Shown piece after piece: positions 15,253-24,274 of a stretch of DNA of 64,000 nucleotides. The DNA lies in contig JACWDQ010000001.1 in the NCBI GenBank assembly GCA_014654035.1, positions 62,001 through 126,000 on the forward strand, given 5' to 3'. Every line of letters starts with the position of its first letter. Within the stretch, counting starts at the first letter, position 1. Origin of the DNA: Pelagibacterales bacterium SAG-MED19 (GTDB lineage: Bacteria; Pseudomonadota; Alphaproteobacteria; Pelagibacterales; Pelagibacteraceae). Position numbers and translations under genes: made by a program. Below the pieces are notes generated by a model. That model had not been told where the DNA came from and did no database searches. It saw nothing but the letters and a program-made list of their open reading frames with translations.

Positions 15253-16315
15253 TTTTTTCAATTATTCTTAAAATTATCGGCACAATAAATAATATAAATA
15301 ATAATCTTATAATATGATGAAAAGCAACAAAGTCAGGTTCTAAATCAAATGCAATAGCTATAACAGCTACTTCATAAATTCCACCTGGACAAAAAGATAA
15401 AATTAAACTTAAAAAATTAGTATCAACAAAAAATGTTGCCACATATGCTGCAATCAAACCTAATAACACTAGAAGTATAGTTGCAACTAATCCATGAAAA
15501 GAATTATTTGCAACTTCTTTAAATGTTTTGTTTGCAAATCTACATCCAACTGATGCTCCTAAAATTAATAAACAGAAATTAATAGAAGCATCTGGCAATT
15601 TATAAGATGCAATATCAAATATTTGTAAAAAACCACTTGCAACTAATGTTCCAGAGAGAAGTGCTGCTGGAACTTTAAATTTATCAAAAAAGAAAATAAA
15701 TATTAAAGAAACTATTATTAATAAAATTAAATCAAAATGATTTTGAGACATATAATCAAATTTTTCTAATTCCAAAGCTTCAGCTGGGTAAAGACTAACA
15801 ATTATAAAAGGGAATAAAGTTATTATAATTATTAATCTAATCAAATGTGCTGTTGCTACTTGAGATAAATCTGATTTTTCATATTCAGCTAAAATCATTA
15901 AAGGACCTAAGGCACCTGGTGCAGCAGAAAATATAGAAGTTTTTTCTTTGTAACCTGAAAATTTTTGTAAGTATTTTGACACAATAAAAATACTGACAAC
16001 AATATAAAAAAACATGATAACGGTTGTCCAAATCCAATTAACCATTTGGCTAAAAAGATTTTGGTCGATGTAATTTCCTATATGTAGTCCTAATATAATC
16101 AATATTGAACTCAGAGCTATTTTTGGCATTAAAACTTGAAACCCATTCAAAGCAATTAAAGATGTTGCAATCATTGGACCGATCATCCAAGCAAGAGGAA
16201 TATTAAAAAAATCTGCAATAATTGCGCTTGGAATAGAAATTAAAATTACGATTAAGAATTTTTTTGTTAATAGTTGAGTTAAATTTTCCCGGTTTAAGTG
16301 AATCGCTTTAAACAT
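15236..16315 (-). CDS. AbrB-type integral membrane protein (duplicated AbrB domain)
   Basis: This is a very hydrophobic protein of 359 residues with about ten membrane helices in two similar halves. IPSAIIADFFNIPLAWMIGPM in the first half has a counterpart, FFDKFKVPAALLSGTLVASG, in the second. SAAPGALGPLMILAEYEKSD and FCPGGIYEVAVIAIAFDLEP are the matching PGG/PGA loops. Despite the name the family is not the AbrB regulator; members are putative transporters and often sit near tripartite tricarboxylate systems. Here it is divergent from tctC with 80 bp between the starts. Substrate unknown. Confidence 0.82.
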   Translation of the reverse strand: MFKAIHLNRENLTQLLTKKFLIVILISIPSAIIADFFNIPLAWMIGPMIATSLIALNGFQVLMPKIALSSILIILGLHIGNYIDQNLFSQMVNWIWTTVIMFFYIVVSIFIVSKYLQKFSGYKEKTSIFSAAPGALGPLMILAEYEKSDLSQVATAHLIRLIIIITLFPFIIVSLYPAEALELEKFDYMSQNHFDLILLIIVSLIFIFFFDKFKVPAALLSGTLVASGFLQIFDIASYKLPDASINFCLLILGASVGCRFANKTFKEVANNSFHGLVATILLVLLGLIAAYVATFFVDTNFLSLILSFCPGGIYEVAVIAIAFDLEPDFVAFHHIIRLLFILFIVPIILRIIEKTKKKN

Positions 16316-16333
16316 GTATTCTATCTTTGGTTG

Positions 16334-16362
16334 TTGACTAGTTAACGCAAAATATGTTTAAT
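16334..16362 (+). promoter_or_regulatory. Predicted sigma-70 promoter for tctCBA
   Basis: TTGACT (16334-16339) and TTTAAT (16357-16362) are separated by 17 bp. Each hexamer matches the consensus at five of six positions. The site lies 34 bp before the tctC start. Confidence 0.6.
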
Positions 16363-16395
16363 CCAAGTCATTAAATATAACAACGAGAGGAAATA

Positions 16396-17376
16396 ATGAA
16401 ACTAATTAAATCTTTTTTTTCAGTTTTATTCTCAGCTGTTCTTTTATTATCAACGACAACAGTAAACTCAATTGCAATTGAAAAACTACACTTTGTAATT
16501 GGTGGTGGTGCTGGTGGTGGTTGGGATGGAACTGCTAGAGGTACTGGAGAAGCTTTAACAAAAGCTGGCTTTTTACAAAGTGCATCATTTGAAAATATGT
16601 CAGGTGGTGGTGGTGGTAAAGCACTTGCTTACATGATTAACACTAAACCTGAAAATACTATCTTAGTACAATCAACACCATTAGTTTTAAGATCAATTAC
16701 AAGACACAAAGGTTATGTAAGTGGTAGTGGAACTTTATCTTATAAAGATGTTGTGCCGATCGCTGGAGTAATTGGTGACTACGGTGCAATCGCAGTTGCA
16801 AAAAACTCACCTTACAAAAACTTTAAAGATGTTGTTGATGCATACAAAGCAAACCCTAGCTCAATTAAAATGGCTGGTGGTTCTGTTAGAGGAAGTATGG
16901 ACCATTTAATTGGTGCTTTAGCATTTCAAGCTGCCGGAGCAAATCCAAATGATGTAGCTTATATTCCTTATGATGCAGGTGGAAAAGCATTAGCTGGACT
17001 TTTATCTGGAGAAACACAAATTATTTCTACAGGTTTAGGTGAGCTTATGGGAGCAAGAGACCAAGTAAGAATTATTGGTATTACTGCACCTGAAAGAGTT
17101 TCTGATGCACCAGATGCACCAACACTTAAAGAACAAGGATATGATGTACAATTCGTTAATTGGAGAGGATTTTTTGGCCCTCCAGGCATGAGCAATAAAG
17201 ATAAAAAAGCTATTGCTAAAATGTTAGGTGATGTACAAAAAACTCCTGAATGGGAAGCTGTAAGAGCAAGAAACGCTTGGGTAAATATTTATAACCCAGA
17301 CAAAAAGTTTGTTAAGTTTTTAAAAACTCAAACTAAAGAAATGACAGCTCTTATGAAAAAACTAGGAGTTATTTAA
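16396..17376 (+). CDS. tctC: Tripartite tricarboxylate transporter receptor (TctC family)
   Basis: This is a periplasmic solute-binding protein of 326 residues with a signal peptide (about residues 1-28, ending VNSIAIE). The mature part begins LHFVIGGGAGGGWDGTARG, the typical TctC/Bug-type ligand loop, followed by ENMSGGGGGKALAYM and YIPYDAGGKALAGLLSG. It delivers carboxylic acids to the TctA/TctB membrane complex. A GAGAGGAAATA ribosome site precedes the ATG and a good promoter lies upstream. The gene order receptor, small subunit, large subunit is the standard one. Its ligand may be a tricarboxylate, an aromatic acid or another organic acid. Confidence 0.93.
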   Translation: MKLIKSFFSVLFSAVLLLSTTTVNSIAIEKLHFVIGGGAGGGWDGTARGTGEALTKAGFLQSASFENMSGGGGGKALAYMINTKPENTILVQSTPLVLRSITRHKGYVSGSGTLSYKDVVPIAGVIGDYGAIAVAKNSPYKNFKDVVDAYKANPSSIKMAGGSVRGSMDHLIGALAFQAAGANPNDVAYIPYDAGGKALAGLLSGETQIISTGLGELMGARDQVRIIGITAPERVSDAPDAPTLKEQGYDVQFVNWRGFFGPPGMSNKDKKAIAKMLGDVQKTPEWEAVRARNAWVNIYNPDKKFVKFLKTQTKEMTALMKKLGVI

Positions 17377-17392
17377 TCCTTTTTTGGGTTAA
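17373..17392 (+). other. Stem-loop overlapping the tctC stop codon
   Basis: TTAATCC (17373-17379) can pair with GGGTTAA (17386-17392) with one G-U pair around a T6 loop. The stem includes the tctC stop codon and lies before tctB. It is weaker than the hairpin after the ABC binding-protein gene but in the equivalent place. Confidence 0.4.
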
Positions 17393-17407
17393 TAAATTTA
17401 AAGAGCA

Positions 17408-17878
17408 GTGAATATAAATACTACAAAAATTATATCACTGCTCTTTTTTATTTTCTCAGCATTTTATTTATATACCGCTTACCAAATTCAAGTATTTGCA
17501 TTTGATGAAAATGCACCTTTTAATGCTAGAACCTTTCCAATTTATTTAGGTTATACGGGTTTATTTTTTTCTGGTTTGAAATTAATTTTACCTGACCCTG
17601 ATACTATTAAAGTTGAACATAAAAATTTAGAATATAAAAAAACAGGAATATTAATTCTTATTGCAATAATATATGGAGCTACAATTTTAAAGATTGGTTA
17701 CTTTTTGACTACATCTTTATTTTTATTTGCTTCATATTATTTTTTAGGAGAGAGAAGGTGGTTTTTAATGTTTCTGCTATCTTTTCCATTTGTTGCAGCC
17801 TTTATGTATTTACTTCATGGAGTTCTTGATATTTATTTAAGAGATCCTTTCTTAAAAATGATTGGGGTAATGGGATGA
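17408..17878 (+). CDS. tctB: Tripartite tricarboxylate transporter small membrane subunit (TctB family)
   Basis: The 156-residue membrane protein has four hydrophobic helices. FNARTFPIYLGYTGLFFSGL and the C-terminal FPFVAAFMYLLHGVLDIYL fit the TctB family, a small partner of the TctA permease. The start is a GTG preceded by AAAGAG; no ATG is available before the first helix. Its stop overlaps the tctA start by 4 bp. Confidence 0.85.
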   Translation: MNINTTKIISLLFFIFSAFYLYTAYQIQVFAFDENAPFNARTFPIYLGYTGLFFSGLKLILPDPDTIKVEHKNLEYKKTGILILIAIIYGATILKIGYFLTTSLFLFASYYFLGERRWFLMFLLSFPFVAAFMYLLHGVLDIYLRDPFLKMIGVMG

Positions 17879-19377
17879 TTGAAGGAATATTAATTGGTTT
17901 AAGTACAGCATTGACGTTCCAAAATATCTTTATGGTTATGATTGGTTGTTTTTTTGGAACAATTATTGGGATGCTACCAGGTTTAGGACCAATGACAGCG
18001 ATTGCTTTAATGATACCAATTACATATGGTTTTGATCCTGCTACTGGATTAATTTTGATGGCTGGAGTTTATTATGGTGCTGTTTTTGGAGGCTCAACGT
18101 CGTCAATTTTATTAAATGCACCTGGTGTTCCTGGAACTGTAGCAACTTCTTTTGACGGATATCCTATGGCACAACAAGGAAAAGCCGGAAAAGCTCTAGC
18201 GATTGCTGCATGGAGTTCATTTGCAGGAGGAACATTATCTGCAATATATTTATTATTTTTGGCACCAAGTCTATCCAAAGTAAGTTTGTCATTTAGATCA
18301 CCTGATTATTTTGCATTAATGATTTTAGGATTAACAGCTATTGCAGCTTTTTCTTCAAAAGGACAATTTCTAAAAGCAATGATGATGGTAGTTCTTGGTT
18401 TGATGTTAGCATCGGTCGGTCAGGACTCATTATCAGATATTACTAGATTTACATTTAACAATATGAACCTCACTGACGGAATAAGCTTTGTTCTTGTGGT
18501 AATGGCAACTTTTGCAATGAGTGAAGCTTTGACTATTATTTTAAAAAGAAATGACCCTACAGCTGCTGCAAAACAAGTTTCTTTAACAGAACTAGGTTCA
18601 ATAAAAATTAATAAAGAAGAACGTGGAAAAATGTACAAAACAATACCAAGATCCTCAGTGATAGGTTTTTTAATTGGTGTATTACCTGGGGCTGGAGCAA
18701 CCATCGCTTCATTTTTAGCTTATGGTATGGAAAGAAATTTAGTTAAAGATGATGAAAAAGAGAAGTTTGGAAAGGGTAGTGTTAATGGATTATCTGCACC
18801 AGAAACTGCTAATAATGCTGCTTGCTCTGGTTCATTTGTTCCTATGCTAACTTTAGGTATTCCCGGAAGTGGTACAACAGCTGTTATGTTAGGAGCTCTT
18901 CTAGGTTTTGGAATTCAGCCAGGCCCTAGACTTTATATGACTAACCCAGAAATTTTTTGGTCAGTAATAATGTCGATGTATATTGGAATGGTAATATTAT
19001 TGATATTAAACTTACCTTTAATTCCTTATATAGCTCGAATTCTTGCAGTTCCAAAAAATTATTTAATTCCATTAATTTTATTTTTTTCAATCACAGGAAT
19101 TTATGTAATGTCATTTAATAATTTTGATATCTATTTGATGATTGGAATTGCTGTTGTAGCAACATTTTTGAGATTATATGATTTTCCAATGCCTCCATTG
19201 ATATTAGCATTTGTTCTTGGTGGCTTAATGGAGGAAAATTTAAGAAGATCATTACTTTTAAGTAATGGTTCGTGGGAATTTTTATGGGACAGAACTCTCA
19301 CAGTTTGTATATTGATTACAACAATACTTATTGTTCTTTGGCATATTTATAAAACCTTTACAAAAAGAAAATCTTAA
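17875..19377 (+). CDS. tctA: Tripartite tricarboxylate transporter large permease (TctA family)
   Basis: This is a 500-residue inner-membrane permease with about twelve helices. Family signatures are FFGTIIGMLPGLGPMTAIAL near the N-terminus, GAVFGGSTSSILLNAPGVPG, SVIGFLIGVLPGAGATIASF, and the central SAPETANNAACSGSFVPMLT. It forms the channel of the TctCBA system, driven by an ion gradient and fed by the TctC receptor. It is coupled to tctB by a 4-bp overlap, and the last bases overlap the convergent glycosyltransferase gene by 4 bp. Confidence 0.95.
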   Translation: MIEGILIGLSTALTFQNIFMVMIGCFFGTIIGMLPGLGPMTAIALMIPITYGFDPATGLILMAGVYYGAVFGGSTSSILLNAPGVPGTVATSFDGYPMAQQGKAGKALAIAAWSSFAGGTLSAIYLLFLAPSLSKVSLSFRSPDYFALMILGLTAIAAFSSKGQFLKAMMMVVLGLMLASVGQDSLSDITRFTFNNMNLTDGISFVLVVMATFAMSEALTIILKRNDPTAAAKQVSLTELGSIKINKEERGKMYKTIPRSSVIGFLIGVLPGAGATIASFLAYGMERNLVKDDEKEKFGKGSVNGLSAPETANNAACSGSFVPMLTLGIPGSGTTAVMLGALLGFGIQPGPRLYMTNPEIFWSVIMSMYIGMVILLILNLPLIPYIARILAVPKNYLIPLILFFSITGIYVMSFNNFDIYLMIGIAVVATFLRLYDFPMPPLILAFVLGGLMEENLRRSLLLSNGSWEFLWDRTLTVCILITTILIVLWHIYKTFTKRKS

Positions 19378-20456
19378 TTAAGAATTTTTTTGTACTCTTC
19401 TAATATTTTTTCCCACTGAAATTTAGAAACATATTCTTTAGCATTTTTACCAAACACATGGTATTTCTTGTTTTCAATCATTGAATTTAATGATGAATAA
19501 ATATCATCTAGATTATTTCCATCACAAATTAAACCTGTTTTATCATGACTGATTGCATCCGATGCACCACCATCTTTTCCTCCAAGTGAAGGAATACCAT
19601 ATTGAGCAGCTTCCACATAAGCTATTCCAAAACCCTCTACAGATGTTTTGTGAATAATTGAAGGCATAACAAAAATATTAGACTTTGCTATTAAAGAATT
19701 TTTTAATTCACTACTGATATCTTTAAAAAACATAACTTGAGAACTTAGGTCAAGTTCTTTTACTAAATCTTTAATATTTTCTTCCTCATCACCATAACCG
19801 ATACAAATATAAACTATGTCAGGGTATATTTGTTTTAGATTTCTAAGAGCCATTACTATTTTTTCATGATTTTTTCTTTTATCAAATCTTGAAACGGTAA
19901 TTAATCTTGGTGATTTTGTTTTAAGTAAGCTTTCAACTTTTTCTAATGATTTTTTATTTAATTCTTGAACGGGGTCAACTCCAGGATTAATTACAATTAC
20001 CTTATCTTTATTAACTCCATTATTAATTGCTAAATTTTTAGTATATTCAGAGTTAGCAATTACTTTTTCAACATTATTCAAAACTTTAATTACTCTTTTG
20101 TTTAAAGAACTTCCCTTTGGATGATTAATTTCTTTTCCATGGATTAAACAGTATTTTTTTTTATTAGTATTAATTAATTCTAAACTTTTCCAGTGATCAG
20201 CAATTACACCTTGTACTTTATTCTCTTTTAAAAATTCATTTACTAATTGAGCTTTTCTAATTTTTCGAAGAAATTTTATTCCACCAACTCTTTCAATTGA
20301 AAAGTTTTCATCTTTATCAAACTCTTTATGATTTTCTTGATAATCTGCAAAAACTTTAATCATAAAGTTTTTAGACATTTCTTTAGTAAGGCCCCACATA
20401 AGACTTTGCATACCACCTAATTCTGGTGGAAAGGCTCTAGTAACAATTAGATACAT
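19374..20456 (-). CDS. Glycosyltransferase family 4
   Basis: This is a GT-B fold enzyme of 360 residues. The N-terminus shows RAFPPELGGMQSLMWGLTKE, the acceptor-side GG loop. The C-terminal domain shows VSRFDKRKNHEKIVMAL and the donor-binding MPSIIHKTSVEGFGIAYVEA with the E(x7)E pattern. It probably adds a hexose to a lipid-linked or surface glycan at the inner face of the membrane. Donor and acceptor cannot be told. It follows the redoxin gene on the same strand after 3 bp, so the two are likely co-transcribed, without an obvious functional link. Confidence 0.88.
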   Translation of the reverse strand: MYLIVTRAFPPELGGMQSLMWGLTKEMSKNFMIKVFADYQENHKEFDKDENFSIERVGGIKFLRKIRKAQLVNEFLKENKVQGVIADHWKSLELINTNKKKYCLIHGKEINHPKGSSLNKRVIKVLNNVEKVIANSEYTKNLAINNGVNKDKVIVINPGVDPVQELNKKSLEKVESLLKTKSPRLITVSRFDKRKNHEKIVMALRNLKQIYPDIVYICIGYGDEEENIKDLVKELDLSSQVMFFKDISSELKNSLIAKSNIFVMPSIIHKTSVEGFGIAYVEAAQYGIPSLGGKDGGASDAISHDKTGLICDGNNLDDIYSSLNSMIENKKYHVFGKNAKEYVSKFQWEKILEEYKKILN

Positions 20457-20459
20457 TAA

Positions 20460-21011
20460 TTATTGTTTCCACTTAATTCCACAACCAGCACTTGGAGTTT
20501 GGTTTTCAGGTCCCTTACCAGTTTTAGCTATTTGCTTCATAGCTACAAGAAGATCACTTTCACCACTTCTTACTGGTACTAAATTTTTAAGTTCTCGTAA
20601 TCTTCCTCTATATTGAAGCTCTAAATCTTTATTATAACCAAAAAAATCTGGCGTACATACAGCATCATATGTTTTGGCAATCTCTTGTGTTTCATCATTT
20701 AAATAAGGGAAACCAAATTGATTTTTTTTAGCAAATTCAATCATATTCTCAAAAGAATCTTCAGGATAATTTTCAGCATCATTAGCACAAATGGCCACTG
20801 AGTTAATTCCAATTTTTTTTAATTCATTGCAATCTTCAACAATATCTTTTGTGACAGCTTTTACATATGGACAATGATTACAAATAAACATAATTAAAGT
20901 TCCATTTTCACCTTTGATATCATTTAAAGATAATATTTTATTGTCTGTAGATTTAAGCTCGAAGTCGTGTGCCTTTTGGCCGAAATCACATATTGGAGTT
21001 TGTATTGGCAT
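20460..21011 (-). CDS. Thioredoxin-fold redoxin (AhpC/TSA-like)
   Basis: The 183-residue product has the thioredoxin fold. A CxxC-type site is visible in FICNHCPYVKAVTKDI (about residues 46-61), and VCTPDFFGYNKDLELQYRGR carries the cis-Pro region. There is no signal peptide, so it probably acts in the cytoplasm as a thiol oxidoreductase or peroxidase-like protein. The family is often annotated only as thioredoxin family or redoxin domain protein, and its partner is unknown. It is divergent from the gamma carbonic anhydrase-like gene with 20 bp between the starts. Confidence 0.82.
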   Translation of the reverse strand: MPIQTPICDFGQKAHDFELKSTDNKILSLNDIKGENGTLIMFICNHCPYVKAVTKDIVEDCNELKKIGINSVAICANDAENYPEDSFENMIEFAKKNQFGFPYLNDETQEIAKTYDAVCTPDFFGYNKDLELQYRGRLRELKNLVPVRSGESDLLVAMKQIAKTGKGPENQTPSAGCGIKWKQ

Positions 21012-21031
21012 AATGTAATAATATATAAATT

Positions 21032-21544
21032 ATGTTTTACGATTTAAAAGATAAAAAACCAAAAAACTCTGGCGAAAATTGGGTAGCTCCAAATGCTGTT
21101 GTTATAGGGGATGTTACTTTAGAAAAGAATACAAGTATTTGGTTTAATGCAACCTTAAGAGGAGATATAGAAAATATTCACATAGGTGAGGGTTCAAACA
21201 TTCAAGATGGAAGTGTTCTTCATACAGACCCAGGTTGTCCTTTAAAAGTTGGTAAAGATGTAACAGTTGGACATTTAGTCATGCTTCATGGGTGTACGAT
21301 AGGAGACAATAGTTTAATAGGAATAGGTGCAGTGATTCTAAATAAAGCCAAGATTGGAAAAAATTGTATCATTGGTGCTAAAGCCTTAATCACAGAAAAC
21401 AAAGTTATACCCGATAACTCTTTAGTAGTTGGCTCACCAGGAAAAGTTGTAAGAGAAGTTACTGAAGAAGAAAAAAAAGCTGTTTGGGAAAACACAAAAC
21501 ACTATCAAGATAATTGGAAAAAATATTCTAAATCGATCTTTTAA
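21032..21544 (+). CDS. Gamma carbonic anhydrase family protein (left-handed beta helix)
   Basis: The 170-residue product is made of hexapeptide repeats forming a trimeric left-handed beta helix. The signatures are VIGDVTLEKNTSIWFNATLR, RGDIENIHIGEGSNIQDGSV and the metal-site HTDPGCP...GHLVMLHGCTIG, with the three expected His residues. Relatives include YrdA and PaaY, which bind zinc or iron and may hydrate CO2 or act on thioesters. The catalytic role of bacterial members is often unproven, so only the family is assigned. Its end overlaps the convergent flavin-protein gene by 4 bp. Confidence 0.88.
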   Translation: MFYDLKDKKPKNSGENWVAPNAVVIGDVTLEKNTSIWFNATLRGDIENIHIGEGSNIQDGSVLHTDPGCPLKVGKDVTVGHLVMLHGCTIGDNSLIGIGAVILNKAKIGKNCIIGAKALITENKVIPDNSLVVGSPGKVVREVTEEEKKAVWENTKHYQDNWKKYSKSIF

Positions 21545-22140
21545 GGAACCAACCAAACATTTTCATTATTCTTTAAATCAAATTTTGCTCTTCGATGTCC
21601 TTTAGCTGCAAGATATAGCCATTCAATAGATTTAATATTACACTTAATAACAGTAAAGTTTTTAAAACCGTCTTCGCTTTGCTCCATTGTATAATCAAAA
21701 TCCTCTAATTTAGATATCATACCAGATGTTGGATTATCTGAATTGGTTCCTGGAGGACTATCAGTTAAATAACATCTTCTACTTATGTGTTGAGTTTTTT
21801 TCCAAGATTCTTCTGTAGTAGAATTTCGATTATTTATTTCACAATCAACTTTGACTCTTAATTGGATTTTTTCCTCTTTGTCATAAAATAGTAGTGAACC
21901 TTTTTTATTCTTTTTAAGAATATCTACTTTTGGTGACCTAAAATCAGTATGAAATTGTAATAAGTTGTTAGCTCTATCTGATTTTCTCAAAACAACTATT
22001 CTACCATCAATTTCGTCTTGATGAGCACACATAAAAACAGGAATTCTAAAAGGCGATGATCTATTAGTCACCGCATCATCAAGCATCGACCAATACTTAT
22101 TTTGAATTTCTTCTAAATTTTCATAGTATGCTGGCTGCAT
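21541..22140 (-). CDS. Pyridoxamine 5'-phosphate oxidase-like flavin-binding protein
   Basis: The 199-residue protein is predicted to have an FMN-binding split-barrel fold. RIVVLRKSDRANNLLQFHTD followed by SPKVDILKKNKKGSLLFYD matches the flavin-binding part of the pyridoxamine-phosphate oxidase family. The C-terminus IKSIEWLYLAAKGHRRAKF also fits. The PLP-forming enzyme PdxH is longer at the C-terminus and has a different substrate-binding end, so this is more likely a related flavoprotein of unknown substrate. It is transcribed 3 bp after the hydroxyisobutyrate-dehydrogenase-type gene. Confidence 0.8.
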   Translation of the reverse strand: MQPAYYENLEEIQNKYWSMLDDAVTNRSSPFRIPVFMCAHQDEIDGRIVVLRKSDRANNLLQFHTDFRSPKVDILKKNKKGSLLFYDKEEKIQLRVKVDCEINNRNSTTEESWKKTQHISRRCYLTDSPPGTNSDNPTSGMISKLEDFDYTMEQSEDGFKNFTVIKCNIKSIEWLYLAAKGHRRAKFDLKNNENVWLVP

Positions 22141-22143
22141 ACA

Positions 22144-23013
22144 TTACTTTCTAAATCTTTTAATTAAACTTGATGTATCCCAACGGTTTCCGCCCAGACC
22201 TTGAACTTCTCCATAAAACTTATCTACAAGTTCAGTTACTGGCAATAGTGAACCATTATTCTTTGCCTCTTCCATTGCAATCTTTAAATCTTTTCTCATC
22301 CAATCTACTGCAAAACCAAAATCAAATTTATCATCGATCATTGTTTTATATCTATTTTCCATTTGCCAAGATTGAGCCGCACCTTTTGAAATTACTTCAA
22401 TAACATCTTCCATGTTTAATCCAGCTTTCATTCCAAAGTTAATACCTTCAGATAAACCTTGGACTAATCCTGCTATACAAATTTGATTTACCATTTTAGC
22501 GAGCTGACCACTTCCAGCATTACCAAGTAGTTTCATTTTTTTGCTGTAGCAATCAATTTTATCTTTAGCTTTATCAAAGTCAGCTTGATCTCCACCGATC
22601 ATAACTGTTAACGCACCATTTTCGGCACCGGCTTGACCGCCAGATACAGGAGCATCTAATGCACCAAATCCATTGTTCTTCGCGTGCTCATAAATTTCTC
22701 TAGCAATTGTTGCTGAAGCTGTGGTGTTATCAATATAGATAGCACCTTTTTTAATTGTTTTAAAAGCGCCATTGTCACCAAATGTTACTTCTCTTAAATC
22801 ATTATCGTTTCCAACACATGTAAATACATACTCTGCATCTTTTGCAGCTTCAGCAGGAGTTTCTGCTATTTTGCCTTTGTATTCTTTAATCCATTTTTCT
22901 GCTTTAGATTTAGTTCTGTTAAAAACAGTTACATTGTGACCACCTTTTGATATATAACCAGCCATTGGATAACCCATGACACCAAGACCTATGAAAGCAA
23001 CATTACAACTCAT
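22144..23013 (-). CDS. 3-hydroxyisobutyrate dehydrogenase family oxidoreductase
   Basis: This is a beta-hydroxyacid dehydrogenase of 289 residues. The NAD(P) motif GLGVMGYPMAGYISKGGHNV is at the N-terminus, then the substrate loop DAPVSGGQAGAENGALTVMI, and the catalytic Lys in GSGQLAKMVNQI near residue 170. Family members oxidise 3-hydroxyisobutyrate (valine breakdown) or reduce tartronate semialdehyde (glyoxylate use). Sequence reading alone cannot separate these. It is divergent from an MFS gene with 8 bp between the starts and heads a two-gene unit with the flavin-binding protein. Confidence 0.9.
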   Translation of the reverse strand: MSCNVAFIGLGVMGYPMAGYISKGGHNVTVFNRTKSKAEKWIKEYKGKIAETPAEAAKDAEYVFTCVGNDNDLREVTFGDNGAFKTIKKGAIYIDNTTASATIAREIYEHAKNNGFGALDAPVSGGQAGAENGALTVMIGGDQADFDKAKDKIDCYSKKMKLLGNAGSGQLAKMVNQICIAGLVQGLSEGINFGMKAGLNMEDVIEVISKGAAQSWQMENRYKTMIDDKFDFGFAVDWMRKDLKIAMEEAKNNGSLLPVTELVDKFYGEVQGLGGNRWDTSSLIKRFRK

Positions 23014-23021
23014 AATTTTTT

Positions 23022-24230
23022 ATGTTTAATAGCTTAAGTTTAAAAGTAATTATATTTGGTTTTATTTTTACATTTTTTTCTAGCTTTGGACAGAGTTTTT
23101 TTCTTGGTTTGTTTAATTCTAGCATAAGAGAAACACTTTCTATCACTCATGGACAATTTGGCTCAATCTACGCTTCAGCAACATTGTTAAGTAGTTTTCT
23201 TTTAATTTGGGTTGGAAAAAAAATTGATGATATCAATATTTTTAAGTTTGCTTTTTATGTAACTTTACTTCTTTCTTTTTCTTGTTTTTTCTTCTCAAAA
23301 ATTTCTTCAGTTGCCTTTTTATTTATTGCTGTTTTTTTAATGAGATTTTCAGGTCAAGGTTTGATGTCTCATACTGCAACAACAACAATTGCTAGATACT
23401 TTACCATATCTAGAGGAAAAGCTTTAAGCACTTGTTGGTTTGGGCTTTCAACAGCAGAATTTATTTTACCAGTTTTAATAGTTTATTTATTAACAATAAC
23501 AACTTGGCAAAATATTTGGATATCGATTTCATTGTTAGTTTTAATATTTTTGCCTATTACCTCATTTGTATTAATTAAACGATTAAATTTTGACTCTAGG
23601 GAAGAATTAAAAAATAAAGAACTTAAGGAAAAAAATATCAAACAATGGAAACGAATAGAAGTTTTAAAAGATTATAGATTTTATATTATTTGTTTGAACA
23701 TGCTAGCAATGCCGTGGATTGCTACAGGTGTATTTGTTTATCAATCATTTATCACTGTGTCTAAAGATTGGGGCACCTTTGTTATTGCTCAATCTTTTAT
23801 GGTATACTCAGTTTTATCAGTAGCTACCTTGTTAATTTCAGGATTTTTAATTGATAAGTTTACGAGCAGAAGATTATTAATTTTTATGAATATACCCCTG
23901 ATGTTTTCAGTAATGGTTTTATTTTTTTTTAATAATACTTATTCAGCATTTATATTTTTAGGATTGATAGGGATATCCAATGGTTTTGCTAACGTTTTAG
24001 GTTCATCAACTTGGGCAGAAATTTATGGAGTTAAATACATAGGGTCAATTAAAGCTTTAACAACAGCACTGATGGTTTTTTCAACAGCTTTTGGAACAGC
24101 TTTATTTGGTCTTTTGATTGATAAAGGCTTTTCCATTGAAGATATTGCATTAGTGTCTTTGATTTATATGTCCATATCTTTAATCTTATTATTTCTAGTT
24201 AAAAATAAGCTAAATCCTCAATATATATAA
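23022..24230 (+). CDS. Major facilitator superfamily transporter
   Basis: The 402-residue protein has about twelve membrane helices in two six-helix halves joined by a charged loop (about residues 190-215, KNKELKEKNIKQWKR). MRFSGQGLMSHTATTTIARY and ISRGKALSTCWFGLSTAEFI in the first half, and SGFLIDKFTSRRLLIFMNIP in the second, match MFS loops. It resembles the monocarboxylate/oxalate-type group. The substrate is not evident. An A/T stem directly after the stop may act as a weak terminator before rpoZ. Confidence 0.88.
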   Translation: MFNSLSLKVIIFGFIFTFFSSFGQSFFLGLFNSSIRETLSITHGQFGSIYASATLLSSFLLIWVGKKIDDINIFKFAFYVTLLLSFSCFFFSKISSVAFLFIAVFLMRFSGQGLMSHTATTTIARYFTISRGKALSTCWFGLSTAEFILPVLIVYLLTITTWQNIWISISLLVLIFLPITSFVLIKRLNFDSREELKNKELKEKNIKQWKRIEVLKDYRFYIICLNMLAMPWIATGVFVYQSFITVSKDWGTFVIAQSFMVYSVLSVATLLISGFLIDKFTSRRLLIFMNIPLMFSVMVLFFFNNTYSAFIFLGLIGISNGFANVLGSSTWAEIYGVKYIGSIKALTTALMVFSTAFGTALFGLLIDKGFSIEDIALVSLIYMSISLILLFLVKNKLNPQYI

Positions 24231-24249
24231 AAAATCTCCTTGATTTTTT
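24229..24249 (+). terminator. Weak A/U stem-loop after the MFS gene
   Basis: AAAAAATC (24229-24236) pairs with GATTTTTT (24242-24249) around a TCCTT loop and ends in a T-run. The stem has only two G-C-type pairs, so termination strength is doubtful. It overlaps the -35 region of the candidate rpoZ promoter. Confidence 0.35.
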
Positions 24250-24266
24250 TTAACTCACTGTATAGA
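24240..24266 (+). promoter_or_regulatory. Candidate promoter for rpoZ
   Basis: TTGATT (24240-24245) and TATAGA (24261-24266) are 15 bp apart, slightly short of the optimum. The -10 element is only 8 bp before the ATG, which would give a nearly leaderless message. Confidence 0.35.
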
Positions 24267-24274
24267 TACTGCGC

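Noticed and set aside
16500-16620. GGT-rich tandem-like stretches resembling a repeat
   Set aside because: They encode the conserved Gly-rich loops of the TctC receptor (GGGAGGGWDG and GGGGGK), so they are coding rather than a separate repeat.
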